A stretch of 64,000 nt of DNA from Auriscalpium vulgare (Eukaryota > Basidiomycota > Agaricomycetes > Russulales > Auriscalpiaceae), in assembly GCA_019915015.1 (NCBI GenBank), contig JAHBBC010000011.1:62001-126000 (forward strand), written 5' to 3'. The translations under genes were made by a program, and so were the position numbers. The notes below the pieces were generated by a model. That model did not search any database. It was not told the DNA's origin and saw nothing but the letters and a program-made list of their open reading frames with translations. Of the stretch, positions 30,855 through 45,800 are shown in pieces (the first letter of the stretch is position 1; each line of letters begins with the position of its first letter).

Positions 30855-33800
30855 TCAGATGCCGTACCGCGACGCTAGGCCTTCTCGTACTGCAGGCGGG
30901 AAGGTCGCGACCTGGGCCTGCCACCATACCATGTTGTTCACCTTGATCTGGGTCAATATCACGTGAAACATATCGTTGAGAGCCGGTGAGGGGTTCTTCC
31001 AATCAACAACGGATTTGGAAAAAGGGCGTATACTCTGTATACCACCGTCAGCAATCTTCATGGCGTGAAGACAAGCCAAACTGGAAGGCAGCACCTTGGC
31101 GATGCCAACAGGATTCACGAGCACGAGGCAGCACAAACCTCGGAATGCCGAGTCTTTTTCGTCATTATCTTGGATTCTGGAAACAGTCTTGCACCATCGA
31201 CTCGCAAACGCAGGCAGGAGAGGCGCCATGAGTGTTGAATGCATCAGCCCAATCCGTCCAATAGCAACAGCCGCGTTCTCGCGCAGGCTGCGAGGGCTGT
31301 TCTTGTGGAGCAATATAGACACCAGCCGCGAGGCGATGTGGTCGACCCACTGTAGGAATTCGGGGTCATCTGTCACACTGCATGTTAGTGCATGGCATGC
31401 GGCAAGAGGGCAACGGTAGCACATACCCTTGCCATAGCGCAGCACAACCTCACCGATGGACCACGCTGCGTTGTTGTACGCACCGAGAAACACCATTTTC
31501 AGCTCGGGGTCGAGCCTCACGACCAACTCGTGGATGATGGGCGGCATGTGTACGCGGAGAATCGGAAAGCATGACACCGCGAGGTCCCCGATGAGAGCAC
31601 ACACCGATTCTTGCACCGATGCCTCCGGATGCTTTTGGCAGAATGATAAGAGCTGGAAAATAATCGAGTTGCCCTTCTCAATGGCCGGCTTGAGTTGCAT
31701 TCCGAGGCCTTGCGTGAGCCCTGAGAGCACCTTGAGCGCCTCAACTAGGAACCTCTGGTCTGGTTCACTGAGGTTTGCATTTTGTTGGGAAGTTTGATAT
31801 TGCACGAGAGAGCTGCGCACAATGTTGATGCAGCGATCAAAGAGAGGTTGGTGAAAAGGAAGAAATGTTTGGCCCATGGCAATGGCGATGGACGTGAGGC
31901 ACTGTGGCATGGATTTGTGATGGGCATAGCGAGTCGAGCATGACATTGTCAAACGCACCTCCAGAAGTGAGACCAATTCGACGTTGTCGTCCTCCACCTT
32001 TGGCAACTTGTCGAGTAGGGGAGGGAGCAACACCTTAATATAGTCCGGGGTTCTAAGCGCTGTTCCTACGGTGTCGGCCAGAGTGCCGATGACGTCATAG
32101 AGTATAAACATGTTCTTCGCTTGATACTTGTTGAAGGCAACGATGAGGGTCTGCAGCACCAGCCCGAGGTAAGGCGTTACTATACTTCCCGCGTTTTCTA
32201 CTAGCACCCCAAGAGCACTGCAGGCGGCCTCCTGTACGCGCTTGTTGTTGTCTACCACGGCGCGCATCAACTAAAGGAGAAAGATAAATGTCGTAATAGT
32301 GCAGATGATGTGATTTTGCAAAGCACGTACACCGAACAGGGTAGGAAGAAAGAACCGCCTCATGTGTAGGTCAGGCTCTTCGCATTCACCTGATACAAAT
32401 TTCGTGCACCACTTCATATGCCGCTCCAGCGTCCAGCATGAGGCAGCACGAATGAGAGCCTATGGACGGATGAGCCTGGTTACCGGTCATTTGGTGTGCA
32501 ACGAAACAGACCTGGGGGTCATCCAGTGCCAAGACCAAGAGAGGTACAAGATTGGGCAAGTGGGGCTCAATGGCCCCCGCGCACTCTGCTATGCCACAAG
32601 ACAGTCAGCATCAATTTCAATTAAGGTGGTCAGCCCTGCACGGCACCTCGCGCGATAGAACCAAAAGTCAAGATCGCGCTCTCCCGGTGGCGCCAGTCAG
32701 AGCTCGATAGCTTCTCTGACAGTGGCTTCGTCAGCACATTGAGGAGATCCGCGCCGATGTTCTCCGCGAAGGCATTGAGCGCGTCCACTGCACACCTGCG
32801 CAGATTCCACTCGGTCGGTACGTTGCTTTCGGAATCCTCATCATCCATGTCGCCATCGTCACAGTCACTGTCCACATCGTCGGACCGGTCCTCGCTATAC
32901 GCGCCAACCTGCTCCGTCGTCAGCTCACCGTGGCTGTAGCCGGCACCCACACTCACGTTATGCCGGTCCAAGCTTTGTGTCTTGCCGCTGTAATGGCGCG
33001 GCTTGATGTCCATCACTGTGTCCGTGATGCCTGCATCCTCCTCGTCCGCCTCGCCGATCCAGAGCAGTTCCTCCGCGCTGTACATCACACAGTCCAGCAA
33101 CACGGGCGCTACATGCGGGAGTAGCTCTTGGAGGAACCCCGCGAACTGTGCGTCTCTCGCGAAGTAGACCCAGAACTCGCACGCTTCCAGCGCAATGATC
33201 TCATTCTTGTCCTTCATCCAGCACACCATGTAGTTCGCAACATCTCCGAGCATCGGCAGGAGCTTGTCGGGGTGCGACGCGAATAAGAGAGCAAGTGCCT
33301 GGCAGACCTGGTGTCGCACAGTGGCGTCCTCATCGAATGCATGCTTGAGCAGGCCCGCGATGAAGATGTTAATGTTGGCAAGGAGTGCAGTCGGGCCGCT
33401 AGGCACTAGGTACGACAGGCATGCGATTGAATGGGAGCGGATACTCGGGCTGGAGTGCTCAGTCATGAGCACGAGGAACTTGGGTACCATGTAGTCAAGG
33501 ATGAGGGCACCGTTGACCTCCACGTCGAGCTTTCGTGGGTAGTCTTGAAACGCCTTGTCAAGAATGAAGAAGGTAGCCTAAAATGCGACACTCATGATCA
33601 GCATTATATTCATAACCCTGGCGAGCGAAGTGTAAGGCTGGGATTGTGCAGTAACTCATGACACTAATGTCAACGGCAGGCGCGGGGGTCATGTCGGCAT
33701 GCTGCATGGAGTGCATAGCGATCAGCACAGCGAAAGCGACTCACCTGTTGTTGATTTTCATCATGGTTGTCCAACTGCTGCAGAAGTTGCGTCAAGCAGT

Positions 33801-34238
33801 CCGGCCAGCCGCTGGGCTCGAGGCTGTCAAGCAAGGCGACGATGGCCTGGCCCGCAGCATCCCGTACCATGGTGGCAGCGTGCCTGAAGGCATGGAGGAG
33901 GGCGGCCTTGATGAATGTGAGAGCCTCTGACGAGACGCGCAAGACAAGGCGGGTGTTGTTCTTCAGGAGGTAGCCCGCGCTGGCCCTGATGCGGTCCTCC
34001 TCATTGGTGGCGCATGCGAGAATCCATGCGAGGTAGGCGACGTAGTCGGCATCACTAGTGAATGAGTCTAGTTTCTGCGGACCGTTCGGGCGGTGGTAAG
34101 CCTTCGCAGAAGGGCGTCGGGGATAGACTGACTGACATGAGCAATATTGCGCTGGACCTCTAGCTGCAAGAAGGTGGCGTCACGAATAGTTTCCAAAATG
34201 TCGCGCAGCCTTGCTTCGTGTGGTAACCAGTTGCTCAT
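30855..34238 (-). CDS. KAP104: Transportin / karyopherin beta-2 (Kap104 orthologue)
   Basis: Nine exons: 34238-34137, 34074-33745, 33577-32647, 32585-32512, 32459-32331, 32270-31959, 31901-31427, 31369-31095 and 31034-30855. They join in phase to 935 residues, close to yeast Kap104 and human TNPO1. It is a HEAT-repeat import receptor that carries PY-NLS cargoes such as hnRNPs through the nuclear pore and releases them on Ran-GTP binding. Diagnostic stretches include IRSHSIACL, ALEACEFWVYFA, an acidic loop (DDVDSDCDDGDMDDEDSES), NKRVQEAACSA, LYDVIGTLADTVG, NNAAWSIGE and DNDEKDSAFRG. The 60-bp intron 31094-31035 is in frame and stop-free but splits a conserved segment, so it should be removed. 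An in-frame ATG at 34286 could extend the N-terminus by 16 residues. All exons look intact: a functional host gene. Confidence 0.93.
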
Positions 34239-35074
34239 GGTGTGCGGGTGAGAGGGTCCTGCAAGGTTGAGACGGGCTGGCAACATTGTACGTGTCTTCC
34301 GGCGTAGGCTGGTTAGACGGTGCCGTCATTGCCTGCCACATTGAGCAACCAAGTCGCCGCGACCTAGAGCTGAAGATTGAACCCCGGATTGTTAGACTGC
34401 AGGACACTTACGCCCTAAGTACACAGAGTCGTCGTAGCCCGTGGGGCCCAGAGATCAACTCCTGTGGCGCAGGAAAGACTTCTCGAACACTTGGAACACT
34501 GCGGCCTGTTTCGGGTTCAATTCACCAATGTGGTATGGCCGTGGTAGAGTGTGTTCTATGATCGGCAGTGAGGCCATCGCGCGGAGCAAAAGGACCGAAC
34601 TTATGGTGTTCTGAAATCCAGACTCGAAGGGTTGACCTCACAGAGAGTCGTGGTGCGCCATGTCTTCTTTGTGGTATGAATGCTTCTCTGATTCCTCCGA
34701 GCGCCTGTGTCTCCCATGATCTGACAGCTCATTTGCTGTGCCTGGTGTGCACGAGGGAGAGTTGGCGTGGACACTGGAAGCGCACAATAGTTCCTCCGAG
34801 CGCCCGCGTTTCCCATGATCTGATGACACCATAGCTGCTACGCCGGGGTGCACGAGGGAGAGACATTGGACACGCGGTCACAGGCAGGCTGCCACGAAGT
34901 GGCCCTGTATGCAATGACGTTCCTATAAGTAAAGTAGCATCCTGATATAGACTTTGGCTGTAGACATGCGACCGCGGCATCGAGTGGAACCACAACGCTC
35001 TCTGTCAAATGTATACTATGCCTCCTTCGCAATGATTCATCGGACTCCGCCCACTGCTCAGAGCCCATCAACCC
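34239..35074. other. Divergent promoter region with a 99-bp tandem duplication
   Basis: Lies between the transportin gene (minus) and the Sfp1-like gene (plus). Two tandem imperfect copies start TTCCTCCGAGCGCC at 34692 and 34791. Each contains CCCATGATCTGA and GTGCACGAGGGAGAG, ending near 34777 and 34876. No gene supported. The repeated block may hold binding sites for either promoter. Confidence 0.55.
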
Positions 35075-36584
35075 ATGAAGCACGCTGTGCAGACTGCCAT
35101 GGATTTCTCCAACGACACCTCCTACACCCAGCACGTCTTGGGCTCCCCTGTCTCCTTTGACAGCCCGTTCGACCACGGCGATTCGCCGATCACAGACTAT
35201 GCACAGTGTGTTGGCAATGTCGATCCACTCCAGCCCTGGTTCATTGATGACATGTCCAGCTTCGAGGACAACTTGCTCAGCTCGAGGGAGAGCTACCGCC
35301 AGGATGAGTTGGTAAGCCGACCCATCGCTACACCCCCGTCTGTGCTGTCAATTGACTTCCCGCTAGTGTGGCAACTACACGTGTTGCGGTTCCAGCCTAC
35401 CTGATCTCCATGCTGTCGTCGCACACTTCGAGGAGCACCACGTCATCCAGAACCAGGAGGTCATGGTTGTCGATGCTTTCAAGCATCTAGCTTCGCCGCT
35501 CTCCCAGGACCTCCAGATTGCCCATCAGCAGCAAGTCCTGCCAGGCTATTTCGACCCCGACAACATAGAAGATGAGGCGAACCGCTCCTCGTCCTCGTTC
35601 TCCTGGTCTTCCTTGTCCTCGTCCTCAGGCTCGTCCTCCCCCCCTCTGCACACCCCTTGGCTCACCTGCCTAACGTACCCGAGCGTGCCAATCTCCGAGC
35701 CTGTGACCGCCTATGAGACACCAATCAGCACCACCGGTGCGTCCGCCTTCGACCCCACTGCCGTCCCACCGTACTAAGCAGGCATTGCAGTATTCTCCCC
35801 CGTCCAGCCCGAGTTGCTTAGACCAACCGCAGAGGCCGACACCACATACCTGGCCTACGTTGATTCTGATTGCATGCAGGCTGCAGAACCCAGTGTCGCT
35901 CCTGAAATACTTCACATCCCCTCTGTGATGACGTCGAGGACATGGAAGCAGGCTGCGGAGCCATTGCCGACGGCCACGCAGGCCAACACTCCGTATGACA
36001 TGACCTCTTCTGGGGCCTCGCAAACAATGAAGCTGTTCCGCTGCCCGAAGGACCGCTGCACAAAAACGTACGGTTCGTGGAACGGCCTCAAGTACCACAA
36101 GAAATTTGGCATGTGTCAACTTCAGCCGGCGACAGACGTCGAGGTGCTGGCGAGCGTGCTTGCGGACACAGGTATTGACGGCAGTGGGGGCACAATCAAA
36201 ATGGCAGATGAAGATATGGTCAGCGAAATCATACGCGAGACGGAGCGCAGGGTGCGTCACTTTGTATGCGAAGCGCCCAACTGCAATTCCAAGTATAAGG
36301 CCAAAAACGGACTCCGTGCGTACTTCCTGCTTTTCTGCACTTGTATCCTCACTTGTTGGGCATCTACAGGTGTCCACTACCTCCGTGGCGGCCATGGTGC
36401 GCAAGGGCTACAGCTCCTGGAGAAGTTACAGCTCAAGCCCCGTCGGAAGTCAGCCAAGAAGTCGCGAACCACCAAGCCACGGAAGCGCCACCCCTGGGCA
36501 CATACGGGCCGTGGGCAAAACTTTGTTCCGCAGACGCAGCAGCCACACGACGCTGCGCCTGAGCAGCAGCAGTCGCAGCGATAG
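35075..36584 (+). CDS. Sfp1-like C2H2 zinc-finger transcription factor
   Basis: Exons 35075-35311, 35367-35736, 35782-36315 and 36370-36584 join in phase to 451 residues. Three zinc-finger-like motifs are visible. The first spans the exon 1/2 junction (CGNYTC, then H-x4-H in AHFEEHH). The second is C-x4-C-x12-H in CPKDRCTKTYGSWNGLKYH with a terminal Cys. The third is C-x4-C-x12-H-x5-H and is completed only by splicing exon 3 to exon 4. This arrangement, one N-terminal and two C-terminal fingers with NGLKYH, matches Sfp1-family regulators, which in yeast activate ribosomal-protein and ribosome-biogenesis genes. Between them are Ser-rich, disordered stretches. The C-terminus is Lys/Arg- then Gln-rich. 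Start ATG could also be 35099. Target genes here are unknown. Confidence 0.72.
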
Positions 36585-37013
36585 GCGGTGACAGAGGAGC
36601 TGTGTTACTTTGTGGGGCAGCAAGGCTAGGCATACGGGTAGTAGTACGCGCCACTAGTACAGCAGCTCTTGGGCGGACCATGATTTGTTTCCTAACTACA
36701 GCAAAGGGTTTCTTTCTCTCTCTCTCTCTCTCTTGACTACACGCCGAGCATGCACATGCGTCCGCATACATATACGTTATGCCTACATACCTAGGCACGT
36801 CTTTTTGAATGTTAATTTATGTGGGGTTCGGTCCGTCCTCGTTGAACGCGCGGCAGAGGGCATCACTACATCCCGCAGGTTGTTGATGTACTTTGGTAGG
36901 GGGTGTGTCAACAGATGCATGGTATTTGCGCAAGGTCATGCGCGCGCACTCCAGGGTGGCGCAGGAGACATCATACGAGCAGCAATGCATCCAGTGATAA
37001 TTTGAGGTTGGAG
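36585..37013. other. Intergenic; CT microsatellite
   Basis: No gene supported. A pure (TC)n run lies at about 36714-36732. Confidence 0.5.
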
Positions 37014-38310
37014 CTACATGGATAAAAGAACTAAATGCGCTGACGCGGTGCTGTTCAAGCGCAGCTGCTTCGTCATATTTCGAGACGTCGACGCCGACAG
37101 GCCATAAATGCGAGTGCCTTCTTGATTTGCACCTCCACCGCCGCGACCATGTTCCGCGCTCTGCTCCATCAACTCCATCTTCTCACACATCCTCTGCAGC
37201 TTGACGAGCGCCTCTTGAAACTCGTATTCCGTTTCCTTCAGATATGTGCGCCATTGAGCCTACGCTTGCAAAAAGAAGGCATGGCTTAAGCCGACTCACG
37301 GTTCTGCAGGTGGGTCTTCTCAACAGCCGTCATGGTCACGAGCCCACTGAGGGGTTTCGCCTCCTCGCCACGGAGCAACCTCGGTTATCAAGATGTTGAG
37401 TCGCAATGAGAGATAATTGAATACTGCATGAGCCTTCGGCGCGCGACGTCGAACAAGCTGATGCGCCCCAGGACTGATGGCGGCTTCATCCCCTTGTGCA
37501 CCGCCACATTGAATGGCTGCACTACTCGCATTGAGTGCTACCACTCCGTATCCCGTCCGGCATTGTGTCAGGTCGAGCAAGGCAGTAGGGAGAACTTACC
37601 CGACCATGACCGCATTGCGTAAGCAGAACAGGATGCGTCGTGTGAGCGACAGCCCGAAGGCGATCTGGGCGCATACATGTCAGAGAAGGACGCGCCAGCA
37701 GATGAAAATACGCAGATACCCAGCATATGGTCAATATGTCGTCGACATTGTCAACGAGCCCACGCCCGAAGTCGAACCGGCTGGGGAACCGCCTGATGAC
37801 CTCGACGTTGATGTCCGAAATCACGGCAGCGGGGTCAGCGCCCTTCACGGGCCCGGTGCGTCGAGCTCGATGAGGACGCGGGCGAGGGAAGAGAGAGAAC
37901 TGTAGCATGTGCGACTGCACGCCGTTGAGAACGCACCGATCGCGATACGAGCGACACACAGTCGCATGTGGAGTTGTAGATCGAGTTCGACGATAAGTAC
38001 CGAAGCTGTGCAATGCGAGCAGGACGCAGAACCCATGCTCGCCGAGGTTGTGCCCGTTGAGCATGCTTGCGACCTCAAAGTTGCAGTCGCTCACCACACT
38101 GTCCATCTCGATTCCCTGCATCTTTACATATCCATCTCCATGTCTATCGGCGGCGCGTGCCCATCCCACGGGCCCCGCGCGCCGCAACTTTGCCCAGCGG
38201 CATGGCTGCACCGCTGGGTCCGTGTCATGACCTCCGCCCGCAAGGTCTTGGGTGGGAACAGCGAGGCTCTGCATGCATTCAGTGCGCGAGCGGCTTCTTC
38301 GGAACATGGT
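37014..38310 (-). CDS. Unidentified gene or gene remnant
   Basis: Several minus-strand exon-like pieces are visible, but I could not join them reliably. One near 38130-37990 contains MDSVVSDCNFEVASMLNGHN and LGEHGFCVLLALHSF. One near 37850-37720 contains INVEVIRRFPSRFDFGRGLV. The last exon (about 37258-37014), after a GT-AG intron, encodes a coiled-coil-like segment (QWRTYLKETEYEFQEALVKL) and ends at the TAG at 37014. The boundaries are approximate. It may be a real multi-exon gene or a decaying one. I do not recognise the family. Confidence 0.35.
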
Positions 38311-38544
38311 GCTGCGTTGTGTCCTCGTGTGACCGGACCGTCAGGCACATGTTGATGGCATGATGGTGCTATGTAATGTGCATCTGCACTCGCTGTGCTG
38401 CATGGGGGAAGAAGTTCGTGAGCTGAGGAAGGACGACGCCGGTCAGTGCAAGGTCATGGTCGGCGAAGAGCGAGTTCGTGCAGAGCAGGGTTTGGAACAG
38501 AGCTAGGCCAGCTGGGCCTGGGCCCTGGGTGGAGTGACGACACA

Positions 38545-38779
38545 TGTTGCCGTCAATGTCACCATATATGGTCATAGCCACGGCAACAAACGCCTGCGCA
38601 CGGACCCTCGGAACTTTACGGCCATTGAGGTAGCGCACTTTCGAACTCGGAACTTTACGGCCATTGAGGTAGCGCACTTTCGAAAGTGCGCTACCTCAAT
38701 GGCCGTAAAGTTCCGAGGGTCCGTGCGCAGGCGTTTGTTGCCGTGGCCACAACCATATATGGTCATGACAACGGCAACA
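38545..38779. mobile_element. Palindromic MITE, copy 2 (most complete)
   Basis: 235 bp from TGTTGCCGT to ACGGCAACA. The arms are near-perfect inverted repeats reaching to a TTCGAA centre near 38682, so the whole element can fold back. Each arm includes CCATATATGG. The left arm alone has a 39-bp tandem duplication (38607-38645 and 38646-38684). I see no target-site duplication. No coding capacity; it must be mobilised in trans, and no TIR partner was found in the window. Confidence 0.82.
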
Positions 38780-39127
38780 TCTCTTTGCTCTGCCATGCCC
38801 ATATCTATGACTGACCCACCAACTGCACTTGTGACGCACAAGCAGATGACATTGCCTTGCAGCAGGCAAGTTTATTTCGGCGCGTCGTGTTGGACTGTGC
38901 AGCCTCCTGCCTTCATGCATCTGCTATCTGTGTCATGTGTAACCAGCGCCTTCAACCCCAGTCAAGAGAATGGCTTGTACTGGGCCATCGCGGATCCCGT
39001 CTGCGTTGTCACGTCCATCCTACGCAACTAGCGCCTGTCATCGATTCATCATCCTTCGCGGGCGGCGGCGACTTTGCTGCGTCTCTGCACCCTTGCACCC
39101 AGCTTTCCACCGCCCTCGTTACGATTT
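38780..39127. other. Intergenic upstream of the DUF6697-like gene
   Basis: No gene seen; presumably the promoter of the gene starting at 39128. Confidence 0.4.
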
Positions 39128-40518
39128 ATGCCTGGCGCGAGCCAAGCAGACTTCGAGGACCTCGTCGTGCAGCTGCAAACACGGAACGCCGAGCTCGAAG
39201 GCGAGGTGTCCCAGCTCAAGGATGAAGTACATCAGCTGAAGGGCCAGCTGCAGGTACAAGCCATCGAATGACCTAGGAACGCGCGTTGCAGTGTACTCAC
39301 GCTTTTCAATGGACATTCACAGTAAGGGCAATGCGGGGAACTCCGCGCGGACGTCCCACAGCAGGGGGGGCTTGCCCGAGCACGATGGGAGCGATGAGAA
39401 GGTGCGCGTAATGTGTGTTGCGAAGCACTTCGCTCATATTGCAACACTTGCGCAGAACCCGGTTGCAAACAAAGCTTCGCCGAAGGGGCGAGGTCGAGGC
39501 AAGACTCAGCTCGAGGACCAAAAGCCCGTCAGGCTTGAGAACGGGAAGGCCATGAAGCGCGAGGACCGAAAGTCTGTTAAGCTTGGGCTTGAGGACCGAA
39601 AACCCGTCAAGCGCCCTTACCAGCTCAATCCCTCGAACTCCATGAAGGCGGAAATCAAAGTCGAGGACGACATCCAGCCCCTGAAGAAGCGGAGGACGCT
39701 GATGAAGATGGAGGTCGTTATCCCGAGCGGGCGGCGGGCGGCATTGCAGGCAGAAGCGCGCAGTCACAGCTCTGAGCGTCCGCGGACGCCGCAAGATGTC
39801 GATGTCAATGGGCCTCCGTATGCTGCTGTATTGATTGACCTACGCAGTCATGTGCTAACGACGGACAGGATCGCGGATATGCCTGACTTCGAGCCCTCAG
39901 ACGAAGGCCGGTTTCACGATGGCTTTCGCCAGCAGGAGCGTGTAAGCATCGTGCCGGAGCCGGAGCCAGTGCTAACTGCTACTGCTCACCTCATCAAACC
40001 CGAGCCCGTGTACGATGCTCCGCTTCCGGTGGCCGTGGAAGAGGTCCGCCATGTTCGTCATGTCAATGCTGTCAAGTCACGATGATAGCTAACGTGTACC
40101 ATAGCATACCGCTGCTTCCGTGGTTCCCAAAGGAGTCAAGAAGGACCGCATGCTAGATGCCGCGACGGTGCAGAGCCGCATCGACGCCTTCGGAGGCGTT
40201 CCATACCCTGTAGCCCTTGATGCCCAGATCCGGGACACCCGAGTGAAGCGCGCATGGATATCTTCCGCATTCGGTGGCTCCATGCAGACAATGTTTACCA
40301 GCCCCAAGAAGCAAAGGATCGCAGCGCACGGTTACAAGAATTTTCTGTACGTTAATTGGACGTTGCACCCACACGCCCCGCACGAACCCGGCGAGCCTGG
40401 GCTGTGCCTCATGGAGAACCCGCTGGATGAGCGCAACGCAGATGCGACAGAACACCGCACATTTGTCCGCAAGGCACGCGACGGGTGGCTCATGCGCCAC
40501 GAAACCGCGAGACAGTAG
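39128..40518 (+). CDS. DUF6697-like protein with N-terminal coiled coil
   Basis: Exon 1 (39128-39253) encodes a heptad-like coiled coil (EDLVVQLQTRNAELEGEVSQ). The intron 39254-39326 uses the TAAG acceptor because the CAG four bases earlier would give an immediate stop. Exon 2 is Lys/Arg-rich and has a repeated EDxKPV/KxE pattern (about 39505-39610). Two further short introns carry CTAAC branch sites (about 39826-39868 and about 40055-40104). The last exon holds the conserved region: AFGGSMQTMF, then AHGYKNFLYVNWTLHPHAP and PGEPGLCL. I associate that with DUF6697, an agaricomycete-specific domain of unknown function. Stop at 40518. The protein is probably nuclear, judged from its basic stretches. 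Confidence 0.65.
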
Positions 40519-40835
40519 AGTCATGGAAGCATACTATCGCGGCGTTGCAAGCGGTGCGGTTACGGAGATCAACAAGCCTATAAACCGTTAGGCGAGTATG
40601 ATCGGAAACATGAGTTGATGGCGGCGCTAGCTTCTGTAGTGCCTTCTGCGCTCGGAACTGGACCAAGAGTAACGCCTACTACACCTCTTACCTTCGATAA
40701 AAGGATATTTTGATACACGATGATATATCAACCGGTCACCAACAGGTCCCAGCTAGCACGAGCGTTAACCCGGGCATAATTGACATTGACGCCCCTGGGG
40801 AGCACACACCTCAACGCCACCCATCATCAGGGAAC
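40519..40835. other. Intergenic between convergent genes
   Basis: No gene seen; 3' flanks of the DUF6697-like and RuvB-like genes. Confidence 0.5.
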
Positions 40836-42572
<1,737 letters not shown>

Positions 42573-42835
42573 TGGATGATGTCCCTTGAAGTCTCGTGGG
42601 CAACCGTTTTGCGAGAGCGAGAGCGAATGCGACTAGATGAAGTGGTCAAGGAACTCAGGAAGATGAGACCCGCTGCGACTGGTTCAATTCGCGCCTCCTG
42701 TGTAACCGTTGTCACAACGTTACCGTACGCGCCGAGTTCGCATGGGCAAGCAACTCTATCTTACAGTCGTACGTGATGCACTATCGATATGCATACAGAC
42801 CTAGAGCGGTACAGGGGCAGAACACTAGGGCACAT

Positions 42836-45800
42836 CTAAGCATTTACCACAGTTGCTGAAGCCCACGCCTCTGGCTTCGAACTCATCTCAAATTCGAGAG
42901 TTTCCCCCTGTACGATGTCCTCGTGGCTGATAATGGAATCAAGTCGCTTCTGTCCGTTGACTGTGAGAGACTTGATGTATGGCTTGTTCAGTGCGCCAGA
43001 TGTGATGATTTTTAAGGTTTTTTTTTGCCATAGGTAGGTGGATTGTGACTTCGTCGTAGAACGGCCTAAGCAACGCAGAGACCTTGAGCCCGGATAACGA
43101 ACTCAGTGACATGTAACAGGGACGTACGATCCAATCACATATTCTCCGGAGGCAGGGTTCACAGGGTAGAATCCGAGCGCACCGAACAGATACCATGCAC
43201 TCATTTGTCCACAGTCCTCGTTCTGCACAGGGTGGCCGGACAGGTGAGCGACAGTCGCAACTGCAAGACAATAAGACTGACTCCAGCAAGACCTGTGACT
43301 GTGTTATTGTAGTCTACCTTGGCAATTTGACGGACTTGAGATTGAGCTTTGGAGGCAGCACCGGCCAGGGAGTACACTGGGTACGGGATGTCATGAGAGG
43401 GCTGCAACACTAGCTGTGAATGGACTACTTGACGGCCAATATCGCCCGTACCTCGTTTGAATGGTCATTATGTCCTATAAAACCGTCAGAAATGTGCGTT
43501 ATGTTCGAAGTCCATGCAAACACAGACCTCCTTCAAAATGCTCATCCAAACTCTCCATGAACGTCGCCTTTCCGCCGCGTGCCTCTATGAGTTCATCGAC
43601 AGCATGCACAACGTCGAATGAGTAGGCCCATTTGTCGCCCTCCGTCCATCCTGCACTCTTGCCCGCCCACGCGCCGTCCTCATTGCGCGCCTCCATGAAG
43701 CCGGTGCCGTTGTTGTAGATTGTGAACGGCGCGACCATGGACCGGTTGAGGAAGAATGACGAATCTTCTGTGTTCCCGACTATCCGTGCGAAGACAGAGA
43801 CAGCAAAATCGTCGTCTGAAACGCATTGTCATGGTCTAGCGTCCTGGTAAGCCTCGTGGCAACGAAGAGGACGTACAGGCGTAGTCCAGAGTGCGTGACC
43901 CCGCCTCTGAATGAACATCATCCGCCACCCATCCTTTGGCTGCGTACACCGTGCTCAGACCCGCGCGGACCTCTTACCCGACGCCCTGTTCGCGATCCGA
44001 GTATCTGTGTGTATGATGAGCCGGGGGTCACTTGACCGCAGGAACAACTCACGAGATTGTCGAGTCATTTTCTGGAGGAACAGTAGCATCCTTATGTACA
44101 GCTTTGTACGCAAGATTCAGGTCAAAGCCAGTGATGTTCTTGAGCGCAGCTTCTGCGATCAGGGAGTCGGCGTGCGTCCCGACCTGAACGCTCGGTCAGT
44201 GACCAAGAAAATAAAGTTGCATCGGCGAACCGGCCCACCATGATGTTCGTCTCTGTGAAGGAAGCTAATCAAATCTGTATTGTAATTGTGCTGAAGCGAA
44301 ACAAACAATGTTCTTCCACATTGGTAGCCACCCGCCCTACAAAGCCAGTTGTCATCAGGGAAAGTGCGACCAATGAACTGAGATAACTCTTCATAATCTT
44401 GGAGCATGCTCTGCACCATGCCAGGTATCCTCTCTGGCGCGAGCAATATCTGCCAAGCCCAGATTGCACGGGATGTGTCCTGCCGGCGAGTGTGCCTGTG
44501 AGTAATAGACCCAGTCGTTTGAGAGAGAGCTACTAACCCAGATAGAATAACCGGTGTACGAAGTCCCGTCATGCACTGCGTCGTCGTATCCAGAATAGTA
44601 TTTTCCATCCTCATATTGCTCGTAAGGATACTACAAGCCCATTAGCATGACTATTGGCACCTGGAAGTTTGGCAAACGAACCCACCTGCAGAGAATGGAA
44701 GACGCCCGTATAGAAAGTCTGCAACTCAGCATCTGACGCGCCCGCGACTTGAATCCTATCCAGCTTCTCCGCCCACTCTGTGCGCGTCTTCTTCGCTGTC
44801 TTTCTTCTCTAGCGATGCTCCGTCTGGAACCTCGGCTTCTACATTCCGCCGCGCCTGCTCGATCGAGATGAAAGAGACTCCAACACGGACATTCACGACG
44901 CGCGTGTGAGGCGCAAAGGTTGCGTATCCGCTCAGCAAGGTGCCATTCCGGGCGCGCTCGCTAGCGTACAGCGTACCATTTGTGGCGGTGGCCCAGCTGG
45001 CGAAAGGAACGTCGAAGCGTGCGACGAAGCACCCTCGGAATGAGGGGGCGGCGTTAGGGCCGATAATGAAGTTTTGTCGCTCAGGATTGGTTCCGGTGAT
45101 CTCGCGCGCAGCGGGTTTGATCGAGATGCTGCCAAATGGATATGTCACGTTTGCAGGATCGTCAGAGCCCATGACAGATGCGCGCGTTGCCTCCAGGAGG
45201 ACATATGGGGTGGCAGTATCGGAGAACGTGAACCGAAGATGCCCCACCCGGGATGCTGGACAGTTTTGTGAGAAATTGTACGACGACGCCTACACAAAGG
45301 ACGTACTTGCGCTCTGCTCGGCAACTATATGTCCACCCTCTATGGCGGCGAGGATCGCTTTGTAATAACTCGGTGTAAAAACCTCGTCATCGTGACTAAA
45401 CCGCATTCCACGTTCCTCGAATACGCTCTGAACAGCGCCGGCGCCGGGGACGACCACCACCTGCGCACTCTCACCCATCCAGATCGCCGGCTGGTGAGTA
45501 CCCTGGAAGCCATGGATGGCGGTATCGGTGATGTTGCAAGGCGTCATGGAGACATAATTCTGGCGCGTCTGGGCGACCCATCGTGTCATGGCAAATGGCG
45601 GTGCGGTGGACGGAATCATTCCTCCAGATCCATTGGGGTGTCTCTTCCATTGCCAACGAGTCTGCGCAAGATGTAAGAGCATCAATCTGAAGGATGGGCC
45701 AAACGCGTACGGGTTCACGTGGTCTAGAGCACTACTCTTCGGGTCCCGGAAGCCTGACGGCAGGGATTGACCTGCCAGGACGGAAAGCGCGAGTAAACAC

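Noticed and set aside
31035..31094. A 20-residue insertion in transportin
   Set aside because: The 60 bp have GT-AG ends and interrupt a conserved segment, so they are an in-frame intron.
43018..43026. A9-run frame change in the GH92 gene as sole proof of a pseudogene
   Set aside because: Homopolymer length errors are common in sequencing; the call rests on the in-frame TAA and the broken splice donor as well.
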